Of a stretch of DNA of 64,000 nucleotides, positions 17,264 to 26,528 are shown piece after piece. Position 1 is the first letter of the stretch. Each line of letters starts with the position of its first letter. A program made the translations under genes and the position numbers. The DNA comes from Nocardia terrae (lineage in GTDB: Bacteria; Actinomycetota; Actinomycetes; Mycobacteriales; Mycobacteriaceae). The notes under the pieces were generated by a model. It searched no databases, had not been told where the DNA came from, and worked only from the letters and a program-made list of their open reading frames with translations. The stretch lies in contig NZ_WRPP01000001.1 of assembly GCF_009760405.1 (NCBI RefSeq), positions 1 through 64,000 of the forward strand, written 5' to 3'.

Positions 17264-19318
17264 TCAGCTCGGCGCGACCAGCATCCGCTTGAGGATCTTC
17301 CCGGTCGTGTTGCGCGGCAATGCGTCCAGGAAGGTCACGTCGCGCGGCACCGAGAAGCGGCTGACGCGGTGGCGGATGTAGTTGCGGACCATGTCGGAGT
17401 CGAGGCCGGAGCCGGGGCGTTTCACCACGAAAGCGGCCAGACGCTGGCCGAATTCGTGGTCGGGGACGCCTACCACCGCTACCTCGGAGACCTGGGGGAG
17501 GTGGGAGAGGGCCTCCTCGACCGCGCGCGGGAAGACGTTCTCGCCGCCGGAGATGATCATCTCGTCGTCGCGCCCGGCCACGAACAGCTTGCCCGAGGCG
17601 TCCAGATAGCCGATGTCGCCGGTGTCGAGCATGCCGTCGGCCTCGTCGGGCGGAGTGGCATCGGTGTAGCCGTCGAAGAGCATGTGGTTGCCGACGAAGA
17701 TGCGCCCGGTCGCACCCACCGGCACCGGCCGCCGATCCGGGCCCAGCACACCGAGTTTCGTGCCCAGCGGCGGGCGACCCGCGGTGGTGGGTGACATGCG
17801 CAGATCCGCCGAGTCCGCGATGGAGGCCCACGACACCTCGGTGGAGCCGTACACGTTGTAGAGGATGTCGCCGAAGGCGTCGAGGAACCTCAGCACCACC
17901 GCGCCCGTCAGCGGTGCACCGCAACTGGCCACGATGCGCAGGCTGGACAGGTCGTAGCGAGCGCGAACATGGGTGGGCAGGTCCAGGATCCGGTTCACCA
18001 TGATGGGCACCACGATCAAGGCGGTGACCTTGTTCTCGGCAATGCGGCGCAGGCAGTCCTCGGCGTCGAAGCGGTCACCGAGCAGCACCGTCGCCCGGAT
18101 CGCGGTGGAGATCTGCAGCGCGCCCAGCCCCCAGGTGTGGAACAGCGGCGCCGGGATGAACATGGTCTCGTTGGTGCCGAACGGGATTCGCGACAACAGT
18201 GCCGCCACCGTCCCGAACCCCTTGGGGTGCGGCCGCCGCGCGCCCTTGGGCGTCCCGCTGGTCCCCGAGGTCAGCACCACCAACCGACCGGGCCGCGGCG
18301 CCTTGCGCGGCGGCTCCTGCCGCATGGCGATGAGTTCCTCGATGGTGGTGCGCCCCGGATCCGGCGGGACGTCGTCGCTGGTGAAACGTGGCAGATCGGT
18401 GGGCAGGTACCGGACCAGATGCTCGAACTCACTGTCCACGAACAAGGCCGAGAGCCGATGCCGGCCCACGATCTCCTCGACCTGCCGGGCGGGCAGCCCG
18501 GTATTGAGCAGCACCGCGTCCGCGCCCGACTTGCCCGCGGCCACCATGCACTCGACCAGCCCGGTGTGATTGCGGCACAGCAGCCCGACCGCGGTCCCCG
18601 GACCGAACCCGAGCGCGTGGAACGCGCCCGCGAGCGCGCTGCTGCGCGCGTGCAACTGGTCGAAGGTGCTCGAATACCGGTCGTCGATCACCGCCGCCCG
18701 CTGCGGTGAGTGCGCGGCCGCCGCCGCGTACCCGCCCGCCAGGCTGAAGCCCCACTTGGCCAGTCCGCCTATCTGTTTCAGCCCCACATCGGGCCGATAG
18801 GTGCGCACCACGCCCGAGGACACCATCTGTTTGACGACCCCGGCCTGCATCTTCATCGGCGAGTTCTCGCCGTTGACGATGAGCGAGGTCGGCGTGCCGT
18901 GGATCAGATCGCCCATGCGCTTCAGCGCGGCCTGCGTCCAGAGCACCACCGCCGAGTTCGGCAGCTGTGCCAGCAGCGGATGCACCTGCCTCGCCTTGAA
19001 ATAGGTGACGTACACCCTGGTGTGCTCGCCGTCCCCGCGCAGCCGCACCGCCACGAAGCTGCCGCGCTCCGGGCAGTGCAGCTCGAAGCTCTCGCCCGTG
19101 CGGGTGATGTGGAGTTGGACGCGCAGCACCTGGACTTCCATGCCGTTGCCGCCGACGCGCATATTCAGCGTCGGGTGTTCGTCCACGGTGTCGAGTTGTT
19201 CGCACGCGCCGATTCCGGGAAATAGCCGGGGATAGGTCTGCGGGTCGACCAGCACGTCCCAGATCGCTTTGCGGGCGATCGCGAACTCCGCGACCGCGTC
19301 GATGACATCGGTTACCAC
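17264..19318 (-). CDS. SRPBCC-like domain fused to an acyl-CoA/AMP-forming ligase
   Basis: The 684-residue product has two parts. Residues 1 to about 145 look like an SRPBCC/START-type lipid-binding domain (AEFAIARKAIWDVLVDPQTYP, then RVYVTYFKAR and WTQAALKRMGDLI). Residues about 185-684 form an AMP-dependent synthetase with LTSGTSGTPKGA (A3), YGSTEVSWA (A5), DTGDIGYLD (A7), GRDDEMIISGGENVFP (A8) and the C-terminal catalytic lysine in NTTGKILKR. It probably activates a fatty or other hydrophobic acid to its CoA thioester. GTG start with a weak ribosome site. It is convergent with glgP (3 bp apart). Confidence 0.82.
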   Translation of the reverse strand: MVTDVIDAVAEFAIARKAIWDVLVDPQTYPRLFPGIGACEQLDTVDEHPTLNMRVGGNGMEVQVLRVQLHITRTGESFELHCPERGSFVAVRLRGDGEHTRVYVTYFKARQVHPLLAQLPNSAVVLWTQAALKRMGDLIHGTPTSLIVNGENSPMKMQAGVVKQMVSSGVVRTYRPDVGLKQIGGLAKWGFSLAGGYAAAAAHSPQRAAVIDDRYSSTFDQLHARSSALAGAFHALGFGPGTAVGLLCRNHTGLVECMVAAGKSGADAVLLNTGLPARQVEEIVGRHRLSALFVDSEFEHLVRYLPTDLPRFTSDDVPPDPGRTTIEELIAMRQEPPRKAPRPGRLVVLTSGTSGTPKGARRPHPKGFGTVAALLSRIPFGTNETMFIPAPLFHTWGLGALQISTAIRATVLLGDRFDAEDCLRRIAENKVTALIVVPIMVNRILDLPTHVRARYDLSSLRIVASCGAPLTGAVVLRFLDAFGDILYNVYGSTEVSWASIADSADLRMSPTTAGRPPLGTKLGVLGPDRRPVPVGATGRIFVGNHMLFDGYTDATPPDEADGMLDTGDIGYLDASGKLFVAGRDDEMIISGGENVFPRAVEEALSHLPQVSEVAVVGVPDHEFGQRLAAFVVKRPGSGLDSDMVRNYIRHRVSRFSVPRDVTFLDALPRNTTGKILKRMLVAPS

Positions 19319-19409
19319 TGGCGACTACTTCTGCCTGGCCGGTTCCCCTGAAAACCACCGGCTGATTACGTATTTGTAACGTCCCAGACAGTAAGGGTCA
19401 AGAGTCTTA

Positions 19410-19427
19410 AATTACCGGCCGGTAATT
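19410..19427. promoter_or_regulatory. 18-bp perfect palindrome, probable TetR-type operator
   Basis: The sequence aattaccggccggtaatt is a perfect palindrome in the 270-bp divergent gap between the SRPBCC-ligase gene and the NCS2 permease gene. It lies 92 bp from the ligase start. Its ACCGGCCGGT core resembles operators of TetR regulators that control lipid genes in actinobacteria. No regulator gene is adjacent. The rest of 19319-19588 contains short inverted repeats (for example atgttcggacat) but nothing else recognisable. Confidence 0.6.
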
Positions 19428-19588
19428 AGTTTATTTGCCATTGAATTGCGCTGATGGGGCGGGGAAAACAAGACTCAGGCGAGTGTGATAGCTCACGATT
19501 CGCCGGGTCGGTTCATGTTCGGACATACGGAACAAGTACGGTGCCCACGGCAACCTTCGTACCTTCCTCCGACTGGAGACACCCACAC

Positions 19589-20956
19589 ATGAGCACCGAC
19601 GTGCTTACGCGCACCAAGGGGCGCGTCGACGCGTATTTCGGCATCAGCGAACACGGTTCCACCTTCAAGCGCGAGCTCATGGCGGGAACCATCACGTTCC
19701 TCGCCATGTCCTACGTGCTCGCGGTGAACCCGCGCATCCTGGGCGACGGCCCCGCGGGCGATCTCCACGACAAGGGCATGCCCATCCAGGCCGTCTTCAC
19801 CGCCACCGCCGTCGCCGCCATCTTCGGCACGCTGGTCATGGGCCTGTGGGCGCGCTACCCCGTGGCGCTCGCCCCGGGCATGGGCCTCAACGCCTTCTTC
19901 GCCTACACCGTCGTGCTGCACATGGGAATCCCGTGGCAGGAAGCCCTTTCGGGCACGTTCCTCTCCGGCGTCATCTTCTTCGTGCTGGCGGTCACCAAGA
20001 TCCGCGAGAAGATCATCGAAGCCATCCCCATGCAGATGAAGCTGGCCGTCGGCGCGGGCATCGGCATGTTCGTGGCCTTCCTCGGCCTCAAGAGCGCGGG
20101 CATCGTGGTGTCGGATCCGGCGACCCTGGTGCACCTGGGCAACTTCCACCACGGCACCACGCTGCTGGCGGTGTTCGGACTCGTGTTGACCGTCGTCTTC
20201 CTGGTGCTGGGCTGGCACGGCGCGGTGCTGTACGGCATTCTCGCCACGGCCGTCGTGGGGATCGTGTGCGGTCTGGTGCAGATGCCGGACTCGGTGGCCG
20301 CGCTGCCGCACGGGCTCGACCAGACCTTCGGTCAGGCCATCATCCATCTGCCCGGCGCCTTCACCGGGCAGATGGCGATCGTGGTGCTGACCATGCTGTT
20401 CGTCGACTTCTTCGATGCCTCGGGCACCCTGATCGGCGTGGCCAAGCAGGCCGGTCTGCTGACTGCGTCGGGCAAGCTGGACCGCGCCGGGCAGGCGCTG
20501 GCCGCGGACTCGGTCGGCACCGCCGCGGGCGCGATCATCGGCACCTCCTCGACCACCGCCTACGTCGAATCCACCGCGGGTGTGTCGGCGGGCGGGCGGA
20601 CCGGGCTGACCGCGGTCGCCACGGCCGGCTGGTTCATGATCGCCATGTTCTTCTTCCCGCTGTTCGCGGTGTTCGCCAATGTGTCGGCGGTGACCGCCCC
20701 CGCGCTGATCGTGGTCGGCGTGCTCATGGCGCGGTCGCTGGGTGAGATCGACTGGGGCCGTTTGGAATACGCGGTCCCGGCCTTCATCACCGTGATCATG
20801 ATGCCGTTGACCTACTCCATCGCCAATGGCATCGCCATGGGCCTGCTGTTCTACCCGGTGGTCATGGTCGCCAAGGGGCGGGCGCGGGAGGTCCATCCGA
20901 TCATGTGGCTGCTCATGGCGGTGTTCCTCTCCTACTTCTGGTTCCTGGCCAAGTAA
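19589..20956 (+). CDS. NCS2-family purine permease (AzgA/GhxP-like)
   Basis: The 455-residue permease has about 12-14 membrane segments. The AzgA-like signature is clear: ITFLAMSYVLAVNPRIL near the N-terminus, PVALAPGMGLNAFFAYTV, and DFFDASGTLIGVAKQAG plus GTSSTTAYVESTAGVSAGGRTG in the substrate-binding TM8-TM10 region. Relatives take up hypoxanthine, guanine or adenine by proton symport. The ATG at 19589 follows ctggag. The frame is open upstream but its composition is poor. A terminator follows. Confidence 0.92.
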   Translation: MSTDVLTRTKGRVDAYFGISEHGSTFKRELMAGTITFLAMSYVLAVNPRILGDGPAGDLHDKGMPIQAVFTATAVAAIFGTLVMGLWARYPVALAPGMGLNAFFAYTVVLHMGIPWQEALSGTFLSGVIFFVLAVTKIREKIIEAIPMQMKLAVGAGIGMFVAFLGLKSAGIVVSDPATLVHLGNFHHGTTLLAVFGLVLTVVFLVLGWHGAVLYGILATAVVGIVCGLVQMPDSVAALPHGLDQTFGQAIIHLPGAFTGQMAIVVLTMLFVDFFDASGTLIGVAKQAGLLTASGKLDRAGQALAADSVGTAAGAIIGTSSTTAYVESTAGVSAGGRTGLTAVATAGWFMIAMFFFPLFAVFANVSAVTAPALIVVGVLMARSLGEIDWGRLEYAVPAFITVIMMPLTYSIANGIAMGLLFYPVVMVAKGRAREVHPIMWLLMAVFLSYFWFLAK

Positions 20957-20976
20957 TCGAGGGATCCGAAGAAATC

Positions 20977-21004
20977 GGGCGCGAGGCGGAATAGCCTCGC
21001 GCCC
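20977..21004 (+). terminator. Terminator after the permease gene
   Basis: An 11-bp perfect stem gggcgcgaggc / gcctcgcgccc with loop ggaata, followed by gttctcgtt. Confidence 0.87.
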
Positions 21005-21100
21005 GTTCTCGTTGGGGACCTGCTGTAGGCTTCGAAGCGGACCATGGTCCGGTTGGAATCGCCCCCCGAGCCGTAAGACCCGAAAGACGAGGACCCCGAC

Positions 21101-21619
21101 ATGACCGCAACCCTGAACGCCGCCACCCGCGACACCGCTGTGAACGGAGTGACCGGCGCCGATATCGGCCTGCTCGTCGCCCGCGTGGGCTTCGGCGGCC
21201 TGCTGGCCGTGCACGGTAGCCAGAAACTGTTCGGCTGGTTCAACGGCTACGGCCTGGACGCCACCGCGAAGGCCTTCACCGGCATGGGCTACGACCCCGG
21301 CAAGTTCTTCGCGACCCTGGCCGGACTGAGCGAGATCACCGGCGGTCTGCTGCTCGTACTCGGGTTGCTGACGCCGCTGGCCGCCGCCATCGCGCTGGGA
21401 ACCATGCTGAACGCCCTGAATGTCACCCGGGGCAATGGGTTCGCGATGTGGGAGCCGGCCGCGGTGTACGCCATCGCGGTCGTGGCGATCGGCTTCACGG
21501 GCCCGGGCCGGATCTCCCTGGACTCGGGTCGTCCGTGGCAGCGTCAGGGACTGGTGTGGGGCGCGGCCGCCGTCGTGCTCGGCGTGGTCGGCGCGCTCAT
21601 CACGCTCGCGGTGAAGTAA
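21101..21619 (+). CDS. DoxX-family membrane protein
   Basis: The 172-residue protein has four hydrophobic helices and the DoxX signature GLLVARVGFGGLLAVHGSQKLFGWF at the first helix, then GLSEITGGLLLVLGLLTPLAA. In mycobacteria DoxX-like proteins are linked to redox and thiol stress complexes, but this member is not assigned. The ATG start follows gacgagga. It is monocistronic between two terminators. Confidence 0.85.
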   Translation: MTATLNAATRDTAVNGVTGADIGLLVARVGFGGLLAVHGSQKLFGWFNGYGLDATAKAFTGMGYDPGKFFATLAGLSEITGGLLLVLGLLTPLAAAIALGTMLNALNVTRGNGFAMWEPAAVYAIAVVAIGFTGPGRISLDSGRPWQRQGLVWGAAAVVLGVVGALITLAVK

Positions 21620-21642
21620 GCGGCGGAGAAAGAGTTTTCGGT

Positions 21643-21677
21643 GTCCCCGCGCCGCGTGCAGGGCTTGGCGCGGGGAC
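21643..21677 (+). terminator. Terminator after the DoxX gene
   Basis: The stem gtccccgcgcc / ggcgcggggac (11 bp) has a 13-nt loop and lies 24 bases past the stop codon. The remaining 21678-21782 shows nothing recognisable. Confidence 0.75.
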
Positions 21678-21782
21678 GACGGACACGTCCGATGTGGGAA
21701 TTGGGGGGTACACCGGAGTATCGAAAGCCAATTTAGTTCCGATCAGAAGTAGAAACCACCCCTGTGACTGTTCTCACAGACG

Positions 21783-23864
21783 TCATTTCATTTGTGCGAC
21801 ACTATTTGTCAGTCTTTCGAGAGCTTTTGTCACAACTTGGGGATCGGACGTTTCCCAATAGGGCGGCAAAGATGCTCGGAGATAACCGCCATAGCGCGCG
21901 GTGGCGAGTCGCGAATCCAGAATTGCGATAACTCCGCGATCGTCCGTACTCCGCAGCAAACGGCCCGTTCCCTGCGCCAACAGCAGCGCCGCGTGATTGG
22001 CCGCCACCGACAGAAAACCATTGCCACCACGCGATTCCACCGCCCGCTGGCGCGCCACCAGCAGCGGATCGTCCGGCCGCGGGAACGGAATGCGGTCCAG
22101 GATCACCAGACTCAGCGACGGGCCCGGCACATCCACGCCCTGCCACAGCGAAAGCGTCCCGAAGAGTGAGATTTCCGGATCGTCGGCGAATTTGCGGACA
22201 AGGGTGCCGGTGGCATCGTCGCCCTGGCACAGGATCGGTGTGTCCAGGCGTTCTCGCAGAATTTCCGTGGCCGCCTTGGCCGCTCGCATCGACGAGAACA
22301 ATCCCAGGGTGCGCCCGCCCGCGGCACGAATGAGGCGTTCGATCTCGTCCAGATAGGACTGCGGCAGGCCGTCGCGCCCGGGTGCGGGCAGATGCTTTGC
22401 CACATAGAGGATTCCGGATTTGGCGTGGTCGAACGGCGATCCGACGTCGACGGAATTCCAGCGCAGCGACTTCTCGTCGGAGGGGGCCTCGATGCCGCTG
22501 GCCAGCGCCGGATCCACCTTCGACGCCGACTGCGGCGGCAGGCCCCAGGTCACCGCCAGATTGTCGAACGAGCCGCCGATCTGCAGGGTGGCCGAGGTCA
22601 AAATCACGGTGGCAGTGCCGAACAGGCGGCTGCGCAGCAGGCCGCCGACCGAGAGCGGGGCCATGTGCAGCGTGCGGCGCGGCACCCCGCGCAGCTCCTC
22701 GGACGCCAGCCAGATGACATCGCGGTGCGCGGAGGGGTCGGCCTCCTCGAAGGTGGTGAGCACGCGGACCGCCGCGTCGTGCACCTCCTCGACGGCCGCC
22801 ACCGCCTGATTGCGGGCCGCCGCGCCTTCCGGATCGGTGCCGGCCGAGCTGCCGCCCTGCGGGTTCAGTGCGGTGCGCACGTTCCAGGCCGCGTCGCGGA
22901 CCAGCGCGAGCACCGGGGCCGCGCCGTCCGGCAGCCGGTCCCAGCGCCCGGGATTCAGGTCGTCGAGCAGGCTGTGCCAGGCCTCGGCCGCGCTTTCCAG
23001 GCGGTCGACCTCCTGCTCGTCGATGAGCTTGGTGCAGCGCTTGGCCGCGGCGCTGATGGCGGCGGTGGAGAGTTCCGCGGTGGCCACGCCGGTCACCCGG
23101 TCCACCAGCTCGTGCGCCTCGTCCACGACCACCACGTCGTGTTCGGGCAGCACCTGGATGCCGCTGATGGCGTCGATGGCCAGCAGCGCGTGATTGGTGA
23201 CCACCACGTCGGCCTGCCCGGACTCGGCGCGCGCCTTCTCCGCGAAGCAGTCCTGGCCGAACGGGCACCGCGACTTGCCCAGGCATTCGCGCGAACTCAC
23301 GCTCACCTGCCGCCAGGCCCGATCGCTCACCCCGGGGACGAGTTCGTCCCGATCCCCGGTCTCGGTGTCGGACACCCACTCGTGCAGGCGCTGCACCTCG
23401 CGTCCGAGCTTGGAAATGGCGAAGGCGTCGAACAACTCGGCTTCCGGTTCGTCCGGAATCGCACTGTTGATCTTGTTCAGGCACAGATAGTTGTTGCGGC
23501 CCTTGAGAATCGCGAACTGCGGCACCCGCCCGAGCGGGGCGGCCAATGCCTCGGCCAGCCGCGGCAGGTCTCGATCGACCAACTGCCGCTGCAGTGCGAT
23601 GGTCGCCGTCGACACCACAACAGTCCGACCGGTTCGCACGGAATGCCGCAGGCTCGGCACCAGATAGGCAAGCGACTTACCCGTACCCGTCCCCGCCTGC
23701 ACCGCGAGATGCTCGCCGGTGTCGATGGAATGCGCGACGGCCGCGGCCATCGTCTGCTGTCCCGTGCGTTCCTTACCCCCCAACGCCTCGACAGCGGTAC
23801 TCAACAGCTTCGGTACGGGAGGCAGTTCGGGCACGGCGGCCAGATTACTGCGCTCAGCCGACAA
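21783..23864 (-). CDS. dinG: DinG-type ATP-dependent DNA helicase
   Basis: The 693-residue XPD/DinG superfamily 2 helicase unwinds 5' tails, D-loops and R-loops. Walker A is AGTGTGKSLAY, the DEAH box is VVVDEAHELVDR and motif VI is QGTGRLLRS. Cysteines spaced as in CLGKSRCPFGQDC in the insertion after motif Ia are candidate iron-sulfur ligands. The start is a TTG at 23864; an in-frame GTG at 23834 gives an N-terminus equal in length to the M. tuberculosis protein (Rv1329c). It lies downstream of pncA on the same strand, 182 bases away. Confidence 0.93.
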   Translation of the reverse strand: MSAERSNLAAVPELPPVPKLLSTAVEALGGKERTGQQTMAAAVAHSIDTGEHLAVQAGTGTGKSLAYLVPSLRHSVRTGRTVVVSTATIALQRQLVDRDLPRLAEALAAPLGRVPQFAILKGRNNYLCLNKINSAIPDEPEAELFDAFAISKLGREVQRLHEWVSDTETGDRDELVPGVSDRAWRQVSVSSRECLGKSRCPFGQDCFAEKARAESGQADVVVTNHALLAIDAISGIQVLPEHDVVVVDEAHELVDRVTGVATAELSTAAISAAAKRCTKLIDEQEVDRLESAAEAWHSLLDDLNPGRWDRLPDGAAPVLALVRDAAWNVRTALNPQGGSSAGTDPEGAAARNQAVAAVEEVHDAAVRVLTTFEEADPSAHRDVIWLASEELRGVPRRTLHMAPLSVGGLLRSRLFGTATVILTSATLQIGGSFDNLAVTWGLPPQSASKVDPALASGIEAPSDEKSLRWNSVDVGSPFDHAKSGILYVAKHLPAPGRDGLPQSYLDEIERLIRAAGGRTLGLFSSMRAAKAATEILRERLDTPILCQGDDATGTLVRKFADDPEISLFGTLSLWQGVDVPGPSLSLVILDRIPFPRPDDPLLVARQRAVESRGGNGFLSVAANHAALLLAQGTGRLLRSTDDRGVIAILDSRLATARYGGYLRASLPPYWETSDPQVVTKALERLTNSVAQMK

Positions 23865-24046
23865 CCCTCGCGCAAACCTCGGCGGGCCGCCCGTCAGGAC
23901 CGATTTCCGCCGGAACGAGGACGCCTTCGATATCGCCGCCTACGTCGGAATCGGGTGTTATGTGGTCGCGGTGGCCGCCGCGCCGGTTCTCGCGACCTTG
24001 GCCCGGATCGGGAGAGCGCCCGCCAGGGTCCCGGCCCAGAGCTGAG

Positions 24047-24616
24047 TCAGTTCTCCAGCGTCCCCGCCAGCTCTACGCCGGAGGCGCGGAGCTTGTCCAG
24101 GGCGGTGGAGAGGGTGTCGGGGGAGACGGCGGCGGTGAGGCCGAGGAGGACGCGGGTGTCGAAGCCCGCGGCGCGGGCGTCCAGGGCGGTGGCGCGGACG
24201 CAGTGGTCGGTGGCGATGCCGCAGACGTCGACGGCATCGATGCCGCGGCCGTGCAGCCAGTCGGCCAGCGTGGTCGAGCCGTCGGAGGCGGTGCCCTCGA
24301 AGCCCGAATAGGCCGCGGTGTACGCCCCTTTGGAGAAGATCTCCTGGATCGGCGCGGTGTCCAGGTTGGGGTGGAACTCCGCGCCGGGGGTGTCGGCCCG
24401 GCAGTGCGGGGGCCAGGTGTCGACGTAGTCGGGGGTGGCGGAGAAATGCGCGCCGGGGTCGATGTGGAAGTCGCGGGTGGCGACGATGGCGGTGTAGTCC
24501 GAGACGCCCAGGTATTCGCTGATGCGCTCGGCCACGGCCGCGCCGCCCGCGACGGCCAGCGACCCGCCCTCACAGAAATCGTTCTGCACGTCGACGACGA
24601 TCAGGGCTCGGCTCAT
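24047..24616 (-). CDS. pncA: Nicotinamidase/pyrazinamidase PncA
   Basis: The 189-residue enzyme hydrolyses nicotinamide to nicotinate and in mycobacteria activates pyrazinamide. The catalytic triad is Asp9 (VVDVQNDF), Lys96 (FSKGAY) and Cys139 (GIATDHCVRA). Metal ligands Asp49, His51, His57 and His71 are all present. The ATG at 24616 has a strong gggagg site; the frame upstream is non-coding in character. It lies between pncB and dinG on the same strand, so the NAD salvage enzymes are adjacent. In M. tuberculosis pncA is elsewhere. Confidence 0.95.
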   Translation of the reverse strand: MSRALIVVDVQNDFCEGGSLAVAGGAAVAERISEYLGVSDYTAIVATRDFHIDPGAHFSATPDYVDTWPPHCRADTPGAEFHPNLDTAPIQEIFSKGAYTAAYSGFEGTASDGSTTLADWLHGRGIDAVDVCGIATDHCVRATALDARAAGFDTRVLLGLTAAVSPDTLSTALDKLRASGVELAGTLEN

Positions 24617-24722
24617 GGGCGGGACCTCCCGGGAATCGGCGGCCGAGCCGGGACGGCGAGCCGCTCGTATTGCATTGTGCCGCCCGCCGCCCGGCCGGTC
24701 CACGCGGCGCCGCGGCGGCGGC

Positions 24723-26033
24723 TCAACTCACGAAGGTTGTCGGAATCGCGGGTTCGCCGGACGAGAGCTTCAGACCCTCCCAGGGCAGGCTGATCAGGCC
24801 CTCGGCCACGAGTTCCCGGCTCTGCGCCAGGGTCGGCCCGTCGGCGAGCACCTCGCCGTCGCGCACCAATGGCACTTGCAGGTCACGGATTTCGAAGCCG
24901 TTGGGCTCGGGCCGGGCGGCGGCAGCGGGATAGACGATCTCCTCGACGACGGTGCCGGTGCGCCGGGCCAGTCGGACCGCGCGCTTGGTGCCGCCGCGAG
25001 ACTCCTTGTGGGAGCTGCGCTTCGCCACCGGGATGCCCTCCACCTCGACCAGTTTGTAGACCATGCCCGCGGTCGGCGCGCCGGACCCGGTGACCAGCGA
25101 GGTGCCGACGCCGTACACGTCCACCGGTTCGGCGCGCAGTGCGGCGATGGCGTATTCGTCCAGGTCACCGGACACCACGATGCGGGTGCGGACCGCGCCC
25201 AGGGCGTCCAGCTGGTCGCGCACCTGCCGGGCCAGCACGCCCAGATCGCCGGAATCGATGCGCACGCCGCCCAATTCGGGCCCGGCCACCTCGATGGCGG
25301 TGGCCACGCCGCGGGTGATGTCGAAGGTGTCGACCAGCAGCGTGGTGCCGACGCCCAGCGCCTCGATCTGGCTGCGGAAGGCCGCCGCCTCGTGCTGGCC
25401 GTCCGCGCCGCTGTGCAGCAGGGTGAAGGCGTGCGCGCTGGTGCCCGCGCTGGGCACGCCGAAGCTGCGCGCGGCCTCCAGATTGGAGGTGGCGTCGAAG
25501 CCGGCCAGGTAGGCGGCGCGGGCGCTGGCGGGGGCGGCCAGCTCATGGGTTCGGCGCGAACCCATTTCGATCATGCGGCGGCCGCCGGCGGCGCTCACCA
25601 TGCGGGCGGCCGCGGCGGCGATGGCGCTGTCGTGGTTGTAGATGGAGAGGATGAGGGTTTCCAGCAGGACGCATTCGGCGAAGGTGCCGCGCACGGTGAG
25701 GATGGGGGAGCCGGGGAAGAACAGCTCGCCCTCGCGGTAGCCGTCGATCTCGCCCCGAAAGCGGTAGTCGCGCAGCCACTCCAGGGTGCGGGCGTCCAGG
25801 AACTTCGCGGCGACCGCGAGTTCGGGTTCGCCGAAACGGAATTCGTTCAGGGCGGCGAGCAATCGCCCGGTCCCCGCGACCACGCCGTATCTCCGGCCGT
25901 TCGGCAAGCGGCGGGCGAATACCTCGAATGTGCAGTGCCGCTGTGCCGAACCGTCGGCCAGCGCCGCGGCCAGCATGGTCAGCTCGTACTGATCGGTCAG
26001 TAGAGCAGTACTGGTCAGTCCGTCAGCGATCAT
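24723..26033 (-). CDS. pncB: Nicotinate phosphoribosyltransferase
   Basis: The 436-residue enzyme converts nicotinate and PRPP to nicotinate mononucleotide. The N-terminus [15 protein letters not shown] is typical, [20 protein letters not shown] surrounds the active site, [13 protein letters not shown] is the phosphoribose-binding loop and [14 protein letters not shown] the conserved C-domain segment. The length fits the actinobacterial class (Rv1330c). The ATG at 26033 is preceded in frame by a GTG at 26036. It is divergent from clpS and followed, after 106 bases, by pncA, which supplies its substrate. Confidence 0.95.
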   Translation of the reverse strand: MIADGLTSTALLTDQYELTMLAAALADGSAQRHCTFEVFARRLPNGRRYGVVAGTGRLLAALNEFRFGEPELAVAAKFLDARTLEWLRDYRFRGEIDGYREGELFFPGSPILTVRGTFAECVLLETLILSIYNHDSAIAAAAARMVSAAGGRRMIEMGSRRTHELAAPASARAAYLAGFDATSNLEAARSFGVPSAGTSAHAFTLLHSGADGQHEAAAFRSQIEALGVGTTLLVDTFDITRGVATAIEVAGPELGGVRIDSGDLGVLARQVRDQLDALGAVRTRIVVSGDLDEYAIAALRAEPVDVYGVGTSLVTGSGAPTAGMVYKLVEVEGIPVAKRSSHKESRGGTKRAVRLARRTGTVVEEIVYPAAAARPEPNGFEIRDLQVPLVRDGEVLADGPTLAQSRELVAEGLISLPWEGLKLSSGEPAIPTTFVS

Positions 26034-26171
26034 CACGGAACCCACTCTAAGCACAGTCGAATCCACTTCGCCGACCACGCGCCACGCCCGGGTGTCGATC
26101 TCCCGTACCGGTCGGCACGGCGTGTCGCCTGGGCTGTTGTTTCTGTGTTCTCAGGTCGTACCCTGGTTGTT

Positions 26172-26528
26172 ATGGGTCTGTGTAAACACGACGAACTCCG
26201 GGTCGCCGCCGGTCCGGCGGGCGTGGACGTGATTTTGTCGGCGGCACAGGCGACACCGGAGGCCATCGAATACTCCGAGATTCTGGAAGCCGAGGACCGA
26301 CCCTGGGTCACCGTCGTTTGGGACGATCCGGTCAACCTCATGCACTACGTGACCTACATCTTCCAGAAGCTCTTCGGCTACAGCAAAGGCAAGGCAACCG
26401 AGCTCATGCTGAAGGTGCACAACGAGGGCAAGGCCGTGGTGTCCGCCGGCTCCCGCGACAAGATGGAACACGACGTACAGCGCCTGCACGCGGCCGGGCT
26501 GTGGGCGACCATGCAACGTGACGACTGA
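26172..26528 (+). CDS. clpS: ATP-dependent Clp protease adaptor ClpS
   Basis: The 118-residue N-recognin delivers N-end-rule substrates to ClpC/ClpP. The core [31 protein letters not shown] contains the Asp-Asp-x-x-Asn residues that bind the substrate alpha-amino group, and [18 protein letters not shown] completes the fold. The N-terminal 48 residues before the core are longer and more variable than in M. tuberculosis Rv1331. The next gene overlaps the 3' end by 11 bases. Confidence 0.95.
   Translation: MGLCKHDELRVAAGPAGVDVILSAAQATPEAIEYSEILEAEDRPWVTVVWDDPVNLMHYVTYIFQKLFGYSKGKATELMLKVHNEGKAVVSAGSRDKMEHDVQRLHAAGLWATMQRDD

Noticed and set aside
19489..19500. gtgatagctcac as a cAMP-receptor-protein site
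   Set aside because: The arms gtga/tcac are separated by 4 bp, whereas the CRP consensus has 6 bp between them. It is only a weak palindrome.
23719..24045. Plus-strand frame ending in a hydrophobic stretch (GCYVVAVAAAPVLATLA)
   Set aside because: Most of it is antisense to dinG. The part outside has no good start codon in frame or ribosome site, so the helix-like end is probably chance.
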